Source: Pontibacter deserti
GTDB taxonomy: Bacteria; Bacteroidota; Bacteroidia; Cytophagales; Hymenobacteraceae
Length of the DNA: 64,000 nt
Reading direction: 5' to 3'
NCBI RefSeq assembly: GCF_023630255.1
Contig: NZ_JALPRS010000002.1
Span: 605,144-669,143, forward strand
The notes under the pieces are model-generated. The model was not told the DNA's origin. It saw nothing but the letters and a program-made list of their open reading frames with translations, and made no database searches. The translations under genes and the position numbers were made by a program. Below, in pieces: positions 36,885 through 45,193 of the stretch (its first letter is position 1; each line of letters starts with the position of its first letter).

Positions 36885-38327
36885 TTACACCAGCTCTTTA
36901 GGCTTTTCTTCAGAAGTTGGCAATTCGTCCTGCAATTCAGGGTTTGTTGTAGCTGCTATGCCGGTTTCAGGCTGAATATTCAGCTCACCTTCCCAGCGTG
37001 CTACTACAGCAGTTGCAAGGCAGTTACCGGTTACGTTTATAGATGTACGGGCCATATCCATCAGTTCATCTATACCAAGTATGGCAAATACCGGCCAGAC
37101 TGGTAAATCGAAAGAAGCAACCGTACCTAAAAGTATAACCAGCGAAGCTCTTGGAACACCGGCCACACCTTTACTTGTCAGCATCAGCGTGAACACCATT
37201 ACCAATTGCTGTTCCCAGCTAAGCGGAATACCTGCAGCCTGCGCCACGAATACTGAAGCAAGCGCTAAGTATAAAGTTGTACCATCCAGGTTAAAGCTGT
37301 AGCCAGTCGGCATTACAAACGCTACAATCTTACGAGGCACACCAAGTTTCTCCATTTCTTCCATGGCACGTGGCAGGGCAGCCTCTGAGCTGGTAGTCGC
37401 AAACGCGATCGAAACCGGCCCGGAAATAGCTTTCAGGAAACGAACAACAGGAACACGTGCGATAAGCGCTACCGGTAGCAACACCACCAGAACAAATACC
37501 AGAAGTGCCACATACAGCGTAGCCAGCAACTGGAACAGGTTTACAAGTATACTAAGCCCCATGTGGCCAACCGTATACGCAATGGCTGCACCCACACCAA
37601 TCGGCGCGAAGTACATGATGATGTTCGTGAACTTGAACATCGTTTCTGAAAGGCTTTCGCAGAAATCGAGCATCGGCTTACGCTTTTTCTCGCTTACCAT
37701 AGCCAGGCCAATCGCAAACAGCACACTAAATACCACTATCTGCAATACTTGTCCTTCAGCAACAGACTTGGCAATGTTCTCCGGGAAAACGTGAAGTATA
37801 ATATCAGCTGCGGTTTGCTTTGCTACCGGGGCAATATCGTCGTTTACTTCTGCCAGATTCTGACTGATACCTTCACCGGCTTTGCTGATGTTAATGGCGG
37901 CCAGACCGATAAATAAGGCAAGTGTAGTTACGATCTCGAAATATACAATGGCCTTCCAGCCCATGCTGCCAACCTGTTTCAGGTTAGAGTGGCCAGCTAT
38001 ACCTACTACAAGCGTAGCAAAAATAAGCGGGGCGATAATCGTTTTGATCAGCTTCAGGAAGACCTTGCTGAGCACGTTCAGGTTGGTGGCAAACTCAGGA
38101 AAGTCGTACCCGATCTCGGCACCAACTATCATACTCACCAGTATCCAGGTTGTCAGAGATTTTTTCTGGACGCCATACACCAGCACTACACCGATACAGG
38201 CCCAGCGTACTGCCATCAACACATCAGCCGGAAGGTTAATAAAATTATACTGCTGCAAAACAGTAATAATAGCTGCAATGGTAATGCTTATCAGCGCAGC
38301 CATAGGAATAAAAGATAGTTTCTTCAT
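36885..38327 (-). CDS. Dicarboxylate/amino acid:cation symporter (DAACS family)
   Basis: The 480-residue protein has about eight helices and the GltP/DctA features: F-L-K-L-I-K-T-I-I-A-P-L-I-F-A-T, A-F-A-T-T-S-S-E-A-A-L-P (the serine-rich hairpin), M-P-T-G-Y-S-F-N-L-D-G-T and the late D-x-x-M-D-M-A-R-T-S-I-N-V-T-G-N. It takes up glutamate, aspartate or C4-dicarboxylates with Na+ or H+. It stands alone between its own promoter and terminator. ATG at 38327 is preferred over an upstream start at 38354. Confidence 0.93.
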   Translation of the reverse strand: MKKLSFIPMAALISITIAAIITVLQQYNFINLPADVLMAVRWACIGVVLVYGVQKKSLTTWILVSMIVGAEIGYDFPEFATNLNVLSKVFLKLIKTIIAPLIFATLVVGIAGHSNLKQVGSMGWKAIVYFEIVTTLALFIGLAAINISKAGEGISQNLAEVNDDIAPVAKQTAADIILHVFPENIAKSVAEGQVLQIVVFSVLFAIGLAMVSEKKRKPMLDFCESLSETMFKFTNIIMYFAPIGVGAAIAYTVGHMGLSILVNLFQLLATLYVALLVFVLVVLLPVALIARVPVVRFLKAISGPVSIAFATTSSEAALPRAMEEMEKLGVPRKIVAFVMPTGYSFNLDGTTLYLALASVFVAQAAGIPLSWEQQLVMVFTLMLTSKGVAGVPRASLVILLGTVASFDLPVWPVFAILGIDELMDMARTSINVTGNCLATAVVARWEGELNIQPETGIAATTNPELQDELPTSEEKPKELV

Positions 38328-38433
38328 AAAAGAGTGAAGTATAGCACCACGCACAGGGCAGAGTGCAGTAGGTTGAGCGGGCTAAACACAAACTTTTGCC
38401 TTGTTTGCAGCAAGCACCCTGATTAAATCTTAG

Positions 38434-38464
38434 CAAATATAACCAGATCGGGCGCAATGCCAAA
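38434..38464 (-). promoter_or_regulatory. Promoter of the symporter gene
   Basis: On the minus strand TTTG (38464-38461), exactly 19 bases, then TATATTTG (38441-38434): a full match to the Bacteroidota -33/-7 consensus. The predicted leader is about 100 bases. Confidence 0.75.
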
Positions 38465-38573
38465 GCCAGTTATAGTATAAACATAATTTTAAGGCAATGC
38501 AGGCTTCAGTATCAGTGCATCTTATGTTGTACTTAATCAGTATATTTAGCCACACCTAACGCTACACGTTCCT

Positions 38574-39563
38574 ATGCTGACTTGGCGCATTGAGGCGCTG
38601 CACCTCAAACTAAAGTATACCTGGCGCATTGCACGTAATGCCAGCGACGAAAAGCTGAATTTCCTGATCCAGGTATCAGATGGTACTTACAGTGGTTTTG
38701 GCGAAGCTGCTCCTAATATACGATACGGAGAGACACCTGATTTGCTGCTGCAGCAATACCAGGTGCTGCTGATGGCAGGTCTTGCCAGCGTAAAGTCGAT
38801 GGAGGATCTGTTGCAATTGCTCACAGAGCACACGCCTGTAAACTCGTTGCGTTTTGCTGTAGAAGCTGCTTACCTGCATTATTTCTGCCAGATTAAACAG
38901 ATTGCTGTGCACCAGTTGCTGGGCCAGCCCATGCCGCACCAACAGGCTACCTGTTTCTCGTTGCCAATTATGGAACCCGGTGAAGTCAAGGATTTTATAC
39001 TTAAGCATAATCTTCAACGCTTCCCGTGCCTGAAGGTGAAAGTAAACAGCGAACAGGGGCCAGACCTGTTGCAACAAGTACTGGATGTAGTAGAAAAGCC
39101 AGTAGTGATAGACGGAAATGAAAGCTGGAAAGACCCTGATGAACTGTTGCGTTTCCTGCAGACCATAGATAAACAACGCCTGCTATTTATAGAGCAGCCC
39201 ATGCCTGCCACTGAAGCAGCTGCTTATGCCCATCTTAAGCCAATAAGCCCTATCCCGTTAGTTGCCGATGAATCTGTGACCGATAATGCTGACTTTGCCA
39301 TGCTGCGCCAGGAGTTTCATGGAGTAAATATAAAACTGATGAAAGCCGGTGGCTACCTGAATGCGGTGCGGTTGTTGCAGGAGGTACGCAAACATGGCTT
39401 AATGGCCATGATCGGATGTATGGTAGAAACCAGTTTAGGTATCTGGAGTGCGATGCAACTTAGTGCTGCTTTCGACTTTGCTGACCTGGATGGCTTTTTG
39501 ATAATAGAAGACGAGCCTTTTAAGCTGGTACGTGAAGAACAGGGCGTTTTATACCTGAAGTAA
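38574..39563 (+). CDS. Dipeptide epimerase-like enolase-superfamily enzyme
   Basis: The 329-residue protein has a capping domain and a TIM barrel. Metal ligands are visible as V-I-D-G-N-E, F-I-E-Q-P and V-A-D-E-S. The acid/base lysines are in L-K-V-K-V and I-K-L-M-K-A, and G-C-M-V-E-T-S-L-G is typical of L-Ala-D/L-Glu epimerases. It probably epimerises peptidoglycan-derived dipeptides; o-succinylbenzoate synthase or another muconate-lactonising member is less likely. The start Y-T-W-R-I-A-R fits the family. Confidence 0.82.
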   Translation: MLTWRIEALHLKLKYTWRIARNASDEKLNFLIQVSDGTYSGFGEAAPNIRYGETPDLLLQQYQVLLMAGLASVKSMEDLLQLLTEHTPVNSLRFAVEAAYLHYFCQIKQIAVHQLLGQPMPHQQATCFSLPIMEPGEVKDFILKHNLQRFPCLKVKVNSEQGPDLLQQVLDVVEKPVVIDGNESWKDPDELLRFLQTIDKQRLLFIEQPMPATEAAAYAHLKPISPIPLVADESVTDNADFAMLRQEFHGVNIKLMKAGGYLNAVRLLQEVRKHGLMAMIGCMVETSLGIWSAMQLSAAFDFADLDGFLIIEDEPFKLVREEQGVLYLK

Positions 39564-39647
39564 GTATAGCTCCAACCATTTTCTAGCTAAATTTTCTTAA
39601 GAATTTCAGAATTTTTGAAACCAATCTGTAAAAAAACTGTTAATATG

Positions 39648-39678
39648 TTTGTACATTAAATGTATGTACATATATTTG
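39648..39678 (+). promoter_or_regulatory. Promoter of the marR-yceI pair
   Basis: TTTG (39648-39651), exactly 19 bases, then TATATTTG (39671-39678). The predicted start near 39684 leaves only 6-15 bases before the ATG codons at 39690 and 39699. Confidence 0.75.
39650..39670. promoter_or_regulatory. Probable MarR operator inside the promoter spacer
   Basis: TGTACAT-N7-ATGTACA fills the spacer between the -33 and -7 elements. It contains a second perfect palindrome, TACATTAAATGTA (39652-39664). A MarR dimer bound here would block the polymerase, which fits autoregulation. Confidence 0.6.
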
Positions 39679-39698
39679 CAGTATCATTCATGCACACG

Positions 39699-40148
39699 AT
39701 GAAGATAGAAGACGAAATAAAGCAAAGCGCCTTTAAAAGCGAGTACCACAAAGCATACATCAACCTGTTGTATACTTCTAACTGGCTGGAGCAGGAGCAG
39801 AGCAATTTGTTTAAACCATTTGGTGTAACGTTGCCGCAGTACAACGTGCTTCGCATTTTACGCGGACAGCACCCAAAACCGGCAACAGTTAGCCTGCTGA
39901 TAGAGCGGATGCTGGACAAGACATCAAACGCCTCACGGATAGTAGATAAACTGGAAGCAAAAGAACTGGTAACACGCAAGCAATGCCCTAACGACCGCCG
40001 CACAGTAGATGTGCTGATAACAGATAAAGGCCTTGCCCTGCTAAAAGAAATGGATACGCTGGACGGAGGTTCTAAAACCGGGATTCGGAACCTGACAGAA
40101 CAGGAAACAACTGAACTGAACCGATTACTGGATAAGATCAGAGATTAA
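39699..40148 (+). CDS. MarR family transcriptional regulator
   Basis: The 149-residue protein has the winged helix-turn-helix of MarR: L-P-Q-Y-N-V-L-R-I-L-R-G near residue 47, L-I-E-R-M-L-D-K-T-S-N-A-S-R-I-V-D-K-L-E as recognition region, and D-R-R-T-V-D-V-L-I-T-D-K-G as wing. It probably represses itself and the yceI gene 43 bases downstream. The ligand is unknown. The ATG at 39699 (or 39690) is chosen because the promoter excludes the upstream frame start at 39660. Confidence 0.9.
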   Translation: MKIEDEIKQSAFKSEYHKAYINLLYTSNWLEQEQSNLFKPFGVTLPQYNVLRILRGQHPKPATVSLLIERMLDKTSNASRIVDKLEAKELVTRKQCPNDRRTVDVLITDKGLALLKEMDTLDGGSKTGIRNLTEQETTELNRLLDKIRD

Positions 40149-40191
40149 TTAAAAAAGTAACCAATATATAACCTGAATAAATTTAAGTAAA

Positions 40192-40851
40192 ATGAAAAAA
40201 GTAGCAATTCTTGCATCACTTGCCGGCGCCCTGATCATGACGGCTTATGCTGGTAATACAACAAAAACAGAAACTGCTGTAGTAACTACAGAGGTAGCAG
40301 CTCCAGCTAAAGGCCGCGTTTACAATGCCCTTATCGATAAGAGCGAAGTAAAGTGGAACGGTAAAAAAGTAGGTGGTGAGCATTTTGGTGCTATCGACTT
40401 AAAGAGCGGTAACCTTACTGTAAACAAAGACAAAGTGACTGGCGGTAAATTCGTGATCGACATGAACTCTATCACAGTTGAAGACATTAAGGATGCTGAA
40501 TACAATGGCAAACTGGTAGGTCACTTAAAGAACGATGATTTCTTCAGCGTTGAAAAATTCCCAACTGCTACATTTGAAATCAAATCGCTTGCTCCAATTG
40601 CAAAAGCTGCTGCTGGTAAGCCAAACTATAAAGTAAATGGTTTATTAACTATCAAAGGTATTACTAAGCCTGTTCAGTTCCCGGCTACAATCACTGTTAA
40701 AAATGGTGTAGCTAACGCAAAAGGTACTGTTACTGTAAACCGCGCTCAGTACGACGTAAAGTATGGTTCTGAAACATTCTTCGGTAGCCTTGGCGACAAA
40801 GCTATTATGGATGATTTTACAATCAACTTCAACGTAACTGCAAAGCAGTAA
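40192..40851 (+). CDS. YceI family periplasmic lipid-binding-like protein
   Basis: The 219-residue protein has a signal peptide (about 1-20, ending A-Y-A) and the YceI lipocalin-like beta-barrel: S-E-V-K-W-N-G-K-K-V near residue 52, G-G-K-F-V-I-D-M-N-S-I, F-P-T-A-T-F-E-I-K-S and L-T-I-K-G-I-T-K-P-V. YceI proteins bind isoprenoid quinones or similar amphiphiles. It is cotranscribed with marR, a frequent pairing, and ends at a strong terminator. Confidence 0.93.
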   Translation: MKKVAILASLAGALIMTAYAGNTTKTETAVVTTEVAAPAKGRVYNALIDKSEVKWNGKKVGGEHFGAIDLKSGNLTVNKDKVTGGKFVIDMNSITVEDIKDAEYNGKLVGHLKNDDFFSVEKFPTATFEIKSLAPIAKAAAGKPNYKVNGLLTIKGITKPVQFPATITVKNGVANAKGTVTVNRAQYDVKYGSETFFGSLGDKAIMDDFTINFNVTAKQ

Positions 40852-40878
40852 TCTCAGTAAATAATTAAGGTTTTGATT

Positions 40879-40915
40879 CCGCCCCGGCGCTCTCTGTAGT
40901 GCCGGGGCGGTTTTC
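40879..40915 (+). terminator. Strong intrinsic terminator after yceI
   Basis: A GC-rich stem CCGCCCCGGCGCT/AGTGCCGGGGCGG followed by TTTTCTTTT, about 27 bases after the stop codon. Confidence 0.92.
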
Positions 40916-40938
40916 TTTTAGGCTATACTTTAACTTGC

Positions 40939-40946
40939 TACCTTTG
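40939..40946 (+). promoter_or_regulatory. Candidate -7 element of the DUF6503 gene
   Basis: TACCTTTG matches TAnnTTTG and lies 22 bases before the ATG at 40969. No clear -33 element. Confidence 0.35.
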
Positions 40947-40968
40947 GCTTGAACTATACTTTAAACTG

Positions 40969-41730
40969 ATGCGCACTTTTTATACTTCCGTAGCTATACT
41001 TTTTGTCCTGCTTGTATTTGCTGGGTGTAAGCAACAGGAACCAACAGCACAGGAAATTGTAGATAAAGCCATTGCTGCTCATGGTGGCGACAAGTATAAA
41101 GAAGGTGTGATTTCCTTCAGGCTCCGCGATAAACAATACAGAGCACTGCGCGATAACGGTGCCTTTGTATATAGCCGCACCTTTACCGACTCTACAGGCC
41201 AGCGGGTGTATGATGTGCTACAGAACAGCGGCTTTACCCGAACCATAAATGATGTGGAAGTGAACCTGCCCGAGGAACGTAAAAAAGCATTCAGCAACTC
41301 TGTAAACTCGGTTATATACTTTGCGCTGCTGCCATATTTTTTAAACGATGATGCGGTAAGAAAAGAATACCTGGGAGAGGCAACTCTGAAGGGGGAGCCA
41401 TATTATAAAGTGAAAGTTACCTTTGCTCAAAACGGTGGAGGCGAAGACCACGAAGATGAATATGTATACTGGTTTCATCAGCAGCGCCACACCATGGATT
41501 ACCTGGCTTACAACTATAAAGAAGACGACGGAAGTATAGGCACCCGTTTCCGAGAGGCAGTAAATGGCAGAGAAATAGGCGGTATCCGTTTTCAGGACTA
41601 TGTTAACTATACTTCAGAAGAGAAGCCTTTTCAGATTGAGAATTATGATAAAGCCTTTGAAGCTGGCAAACTGAAAAAGGTATCAGATATTAACCTGGAA
41701 GAGATTCAGGTAGGTGATTTGCCAAGGTAA
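40969..41730 (+). CDS. DUF6503-like lipoprotein
   Basis: The 253-residue protein has a lipoprotein signal ending in F-A-G-C (about residue 20), followed by A-Q-E-I-V-D-K-A-I-A-A-H-G-G, a start typical of the DUF6503 group of Bacteroidota. The rest looks like a beta-rich, LolA/outer-membrane-lipoprotein-sorting-like fold. Function unknown. It is monocistronic with its own terminator. Confidence 0.8.
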   Translation: MRTFYTSVAILFVLLVFAGCKQQEPTAQEIVDKAIAAHGGDKYKEGVISFRLRDKQYRALRDNGAFVYSRTFTDSTGQRVYDVLQNSGFTRTINDVEVNLPEERKKAFSNSVNSVIYFALLPYFLNDDAVRKEYLGEATLKGEPYYKVKVTFAQNGGGEDHEDEYVYWFHQQRHTMDYLAYNYKEDDGSIGTRFREAVNGREIGGIRFQDYVNYTSEEKPFQIENYDKAFEAGKLKKVSDINLEEIQVGDLPR

Positions 41731-41747
41731 ATCCTGAATGATTAAAT

Positions 41748-41790
41748 AACTGAACTTTGAATAGGTATAAGTTCAGTTTATTCTTCTTGA
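41748..41790 (+). terminator. Candidate terminator after the DUF6503 gene
   Basis: A perfect 10-bp stem AACTGAACTT/AAGTTCAGTT with an 11-base loop, followed by T-rich TATTCTTCTT. It lies between two convergent genes. Confidence 0.6.
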
Positions 41791-41823
41791 TGATTCACTT
41801 GTTCGGTTATTCAAAATTAAAGC

Positions 41824-42366
41824 TTACTCTATCTCAAATTCCTGAGGCAAAGCAAAGGGAAGCGGTTTATTCCGGTTGCTGATCTGCTCCAAAAAACTAT
41901 CCAAGTCAGATTTATATTCCAGATGATAGTCTTCGTGTAGGTTCTTGCGGATGAGCTGTATAGTTTTAAGTAATAAACGGGCTGTGGAAGTATAAAATAC
42001 TTTATAAAAGCTATCGAACTGGCCGGTATAGTTGCGAAAAATAATATCCAGCGTGTACAGATGCAGTTCAATCTCGGCTTTCGGGTCTTTAGTAATGCGC
42101 TTAAACCGGGCAATTTCTTTTACAGCTTTGCGTAAAGCCTTCGCAAGTGCTTTTGTCAGGCTGCGGCCGGTGGCATTCAGTAATAGCTCATGTATCACAT
42201 CCTGGCTTCTTTCCTGCAGATCTTCTAATGTAAGCTCTCCCAGTTCATACGAAAACATATCATACAGTTCGGCATCGCGACGAACGGCTTTTAACAGGAG
42301 TGTTTCCTTTTCCTTATCGCTAAGTTGTTTTATGGCTTTCTTGAAGGATGCAGATGGTGCAGGCAT
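41824..42366 (-). CDS. Hypothetical helical cytosolic protein
   Basis: The 180-residue protein has no signal peptide or membrane helix and is mostly charged alpha-helix, with L-S-D-K-E-K-E-T-L-L-L-K-A-V-R-R-D near the start and K-A-L-R-K-A-V-K-E-I-A-R-F-K in the middle. I recognise no family. A TACCTTTG element (minus strand, 42409-42402) lies about 35 bases upstream. Codon use resembles its neighbours, so it is probably a resident gene. Confidence 0.7.
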   Translation of the reverse strand: MPAPSASFKKAIKQLSDKEKETLLLKAVRRDAELYDMFSYELGELTLEDLQERSQDVIHELLLNATGRSLTKALAKALRKAVKEIARFKRITKDPKAEIELHLYTLDIIFRNYTGQFDSFYKVFYTSTARLLLKTIQLIRKNLHEDYHLEYKSDLDSFLEQISNRNKPLPFALPQEFEIE

Positions 42367-42401
42367 CGGGCAAAGTATAAATTAAAAGTATAACTATGCT
42401 G

Positions 42402-42409
42402 CAAAGGTA
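42402..42409 (-). promoter_or_regulatory. Candidate -7 element of the hypothetical helical protein gene
   Basis: TACCTTTG on the minus strand, matching TAnnTTTG; no clear -33 element. Confidence 0.3.
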
Positions 42410-42450
42410 CGCATTTCAGTGTTTTAGGTAAATCTATAGTTTGGTAAACA

Positions 42451-42481
42451 AAAAAGGCGCTGAGATCATCAGCGCCTTTTT
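42451..42481 (-). terminator. Intrinsic terminator after the DPP-IV-like gene
   Basis: Perfect stem GGCGCTGA/TCAGCGCC with a five-base loop, flanked by A-run and T-run, directly after the stop at 42486. It can act in both directions. Confidence 0.9.
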
Positions 42482-42485
42482 ATAC

Positions 42486-44657
42486 TTATTGCTTTGGTGT
42501 TTCTTTCAGGTTGTCTTCTAGGTATTGTGTTACTTTTCGCATCAGGTGCACACGGTCTTTGCCGCGTACGTTGTGCGGGTGGCCCGGGTACACAAAGTAA
42601 TCCATCAGTATACCTTCGTCAACCGCTTTTTTAATGAAAGCCAGGCTGTGCTGCCACACTACCACATCATCTACGGTGCCATGTATCATCAGCAGTTTGC
42701 CTTTCAGGTTTTTTACATAATTCAGCAGGTTGGCGTTATTGTAGCCTTCCGGGTTCTGCTCCGGTGTATCCATATAGCGCTCGGTATACATTACCTCGTA
42801 GTATTTCCAGTCGATAACCGGGCCGCCTGCCACACCAACTTTAAACGTGTCAGGTGATTTCAGCATCATCGTAGTAGTCATAAATCCACCGAAGCTCCAG
42901 CCATGTATACCCATACGACTGGCATCAACATAAGGCAACGATTTCAGGTGTTCCACACCACGCAGCTGGTCGGCCATTTCTACGGTGCCTAACTGGCGGA
43001 ACGTAGCCTGCTCAAAGTTTAAGCCGCGCGCCGATGTTCCACGTGGGTCCAGGGTGAAAACGATATAGCCTTTCTGGGCCATCAGGTGCATCCAGAGGTT
43101 AGCACCACCTAACCAGCTGTCGGTTACCAGTTGCAGGTGCGGGCCACCGTACAGATAAACTACCACCGGGTACTGTTTATTCTTGTCAAAGTTCGGAGGT
43201 GTGATCATGCGGGCATACAGGTCCGTGCCGTCATCCGCTTTTACCGTGAAAATAGTTGTTTCGCCAAGTTTATAGTCTGCAACCGGATTTTTAGCAGTTA
43301 ACAGTGTCTGAGCTATTTTACCGTTTTTGTTATTGATCACCCAGATCTTACGTGGCGTTACCTGGCTGCTATAGTTGTCGATGATGTAGTTGCCATTGGG
43401 GCTAAGCAGCGCATTGTGTGTACCAGTACCCTGAGATAAACGGGTGCTTTTACCGTTGCTCAGGTCTACTGCATAAAAGTGGCGCTCCAGCGGGCTTTCG
43501 GCAGTAGAAGTATAGTATAGCTTTTTGCCATCCTTGCTGAATCCAAGTACTTCTGTTACCATCCAGTCGCCTTTGGTCAAGGTTCTGATCTCTTTGCCGT
43601 TGGTATCATACAAATACAAATGGTCGAAACCAGTGCGCTCGCTTACTCTTACAAACTGGTTGTTTTTGCCAGGTACAAAGTATAAACCTTTCTCAGGCTC
43701 TACATACTTAGCATGTTTCTCTTCTAATAGTGTCTTTACGAATTCACCAGTAGCAGCATCGTACTGGTTCAGTTTCATGTGGTTCTGGTCGCGATTTACT
43801 ACAGCAATATAGATGTACTTTTCGTCCGGGCTCCAGGTAATGTTAGTCAGGTATTGCTCGGCTGGCTCGCCTGTCTTCAGGAAAGTGGTTTTCTGAGTAG
43901 CCGTATTGTAAACACCAACCGTTACATGATGGCTTTTGCCACCTGCCATCGGGTATTTAATATTATTCTGTGCAGCCGGAAGCGGTGTGATATCTACCAG
44001 TGGGTAATTAGTTACCATGGTCTGGTCCATGCGGTAATAAACTAGTTGTTTGCCATTCGGCGACCAGAACGTACCTTTAGAAATACCAAACTCTGAACGG
44101 TGTGCCGCCTGGCCATTAACTATAGCTTCAATGGTTTCTTTAGTAACAGCTACATCCGGAGCACCTGGTGCAGACACATACAGGTTGTTGCCTTTGGTAT
44201 ACGCTACGCGCTGTTTGGTAGGGTCCAGGTCAATATTCTCTGCTTCGTCAGAGTAAGTTGTTACAACCTGCGCCTTACCAGACTTCAGGTTATAGTTGAA
44301 GATCTTGCCCTGCACATCCAGCACTAACGTATTGGCATCTTTCCACTGCACCATCGGGAAGTTCTTAACTTCTTTTGCTCCTGCGGCCTGTAAGGCAGTA
44401 TTCAGGTTAACCAGTGTAAGTATAGGTGTGTGCTTGGTTGATGTGGCTTTACCACGCAGCAGGGAGTTGTCCTTTACATAGGTAAAGTCATCGGTACCTT
44501 CTACCCAGGTAAGCTGGCGCAGGTTTTCAGGCTGAAGTGCCGGGTTAATGACAGCATCTTCCATGGTCAGCATTTTTTCCTGGGCCTGTAGCTGCAGCGT
44601 AGTGGCTGCCAGCACCAAGGTCAATGCTAAACCTTTTATTCGGTTCAAAAAGATCAT
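42486..44657 (-). CDS. S9 family peptidase, dipeptidyl-peptidase IV type
   Basis: The 723-residue protein has a signal peptide (about 1-25, ending L-Q-A-Q), an N-terminal beta-propeller (DPPIV_N, about 90-450) and a C-terminal alpha/beta-hydrolase domain. The nucleophile is S588 in G-W-S-F-G-G; the Asp lies in H-G-T-V-D-D-V-V and the His in Y-P-G-H-P-H-N-V. It cleaves dipeptides, mainly X-Pro, from the N-terminus of peptides in the periplasm. Monocistronic. Confidence 0.93.
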   Translation of the reverse strand: MIFLNRIKGLALTLVLAATTLQLQAQEKMLTMEDAVINPALQPENLRQLTWVEGTDDFTYVKDNSLLRGKATSTKHTPILTLVNLNTALQAAGAKEVKNFPMVQWKDANTLVLDVQGKIFNYNLKSGKAQVVTTYSDEAENIDLDPTKQRVAYTKGNNLYVSAPGAPDVAVTKETIEAIVNGQAAHRSEFGISKGTFWSPNGKQLVYYRMDQTMVTNYPLVDITPLPAAQNNIKYPMAGGKSHHVTVGVYNTATQKTTFLKTGEPAEQYLTNITWSPDEKYIYIAVVNRDQNHMKLNQYDAATGEFVKTLLEEKHAKYVEPEKGLYFVPGKNNQFVRVSERTGFDHLYLYDTNGKEIRTLTKGDWMVTEVLGFSKDGKKLYYTSTAESPLERHFYAVDLSNGKSTRLSQGTGTHNALLSPNGNYIIDNYSSQVTPRKIWVINNKNGKIAQTLLTAKNPVADYKLGETTIFTVKADDGTDLYARMITPPNFDKNKQYPVVVYLYGGPHLQLVTDSWLGGANLWMHLMAQKGYIVFTLDPRGTSARGLNFEQATFRQLGTVEMADQLRGVEHLKSLPYVDASRMGIHGWSFGGFMTTTMMLKSPDTFKVGVAGGPVIDWKYYEVMYTERYMDTPEQNPEGYNNANLLNYVKNLKGKLLMIHGTVDDVVVWQHSLAFIKKAVDEGILMDYFVYPGHPHNVRGKDRVHLMRKVTQYLEDNLKETPKQ

Positions 44658-44867
44658 GTATAAAGTGAATAGTTGGTTGTTAAAAGTATAATTACCTGCA
44701 AGAAAACAGTATTATCCCTAAAGAGCAAAAATGAAGCCCTTAATGCCTTGTAAAGTATAAAAGTATAGTTGACGATGTTCTGTTTACAGGAATTATAAAC
44801 CACTCCGGATTGTTAAAAACTATACTTTACGCTGCAGCCGGACAGTGTTTTATACTTTGGCGGCTGC

Positions 44868-44898
44868 TTCGTAAAGTGCAGTAAAATGTGTAAATTTG
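44868..44898 (+). promoter_or_regulatory. Candidate promoter of clpS-recR, almost no leader
   Basis: TAAATTTG (44891-44898) matches TAnnTTTG and ends only four bases before the clpS ATG. TTCG at 44868-44871 is a weak -33 element at the right distance. The transcript would be leaderless or nearly so. Confidence 0.45.
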
Positions 44899-44902
44899 TG
44901 CT

Positions 44903-45184
44903 ATGAATACTGAGAGAGAAATTTTACATCAGGAAGATGTTGCGGTGCTGGAAGAGAACACCGACCTGCGCCAGCTTATCGTTTTTAATGATGACGTTAA
45001 TACCTTCGACCACGTGATCGAAACGCTGATTAAAGTATGCGGCCATACAGCGGAGCAGGCAGAGCAGTGCACTTTGCTGATCCACTACAAAGGCAAGTGT
45101 ACGGTTAAAATGGGCGCTTACGAAGAACTGGCGGGCATGTGCACGGCGCTGCATGATAAATCTCTTTCCGCAGATATTCAGTAA
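44903..45184 (+). CDS. clpS: ATP-dependent Clp protease adaptor ClpS
   Basis: The 93-residue protein has the ClpS core: L-I-V-F-N-D-D-V-N-T-F-D-H-V near residue 25 and C-T-L-L-I-H-Y-K-G-K-C, with a short acidic N-terminal tail. ClpS hands N-degron substrates to a Clp AAA+ unfoldase. The Clp components clpX and clpP are 10 kb away in this window; no clpA was seen. It is followed by recR after nine bases. Confidence 0.92.
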   Translation: MNTEREILHQEDVAVLEENTDLRQLIVFNDDVNTFDHVIETLIKVCGHTAEQAEQCTLLIHYKGKCTVKMGAYEELAGMCTALHDKSLSADIQ

Positions 45185-45193
45185 GGAGGTTAA

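Noticed and set aside
37363..38337. Open frames antisense to the symporter gene
   Set aside because: The symporter frame has clear family motifs, its own promoter and terminator; the antisense frames have none.
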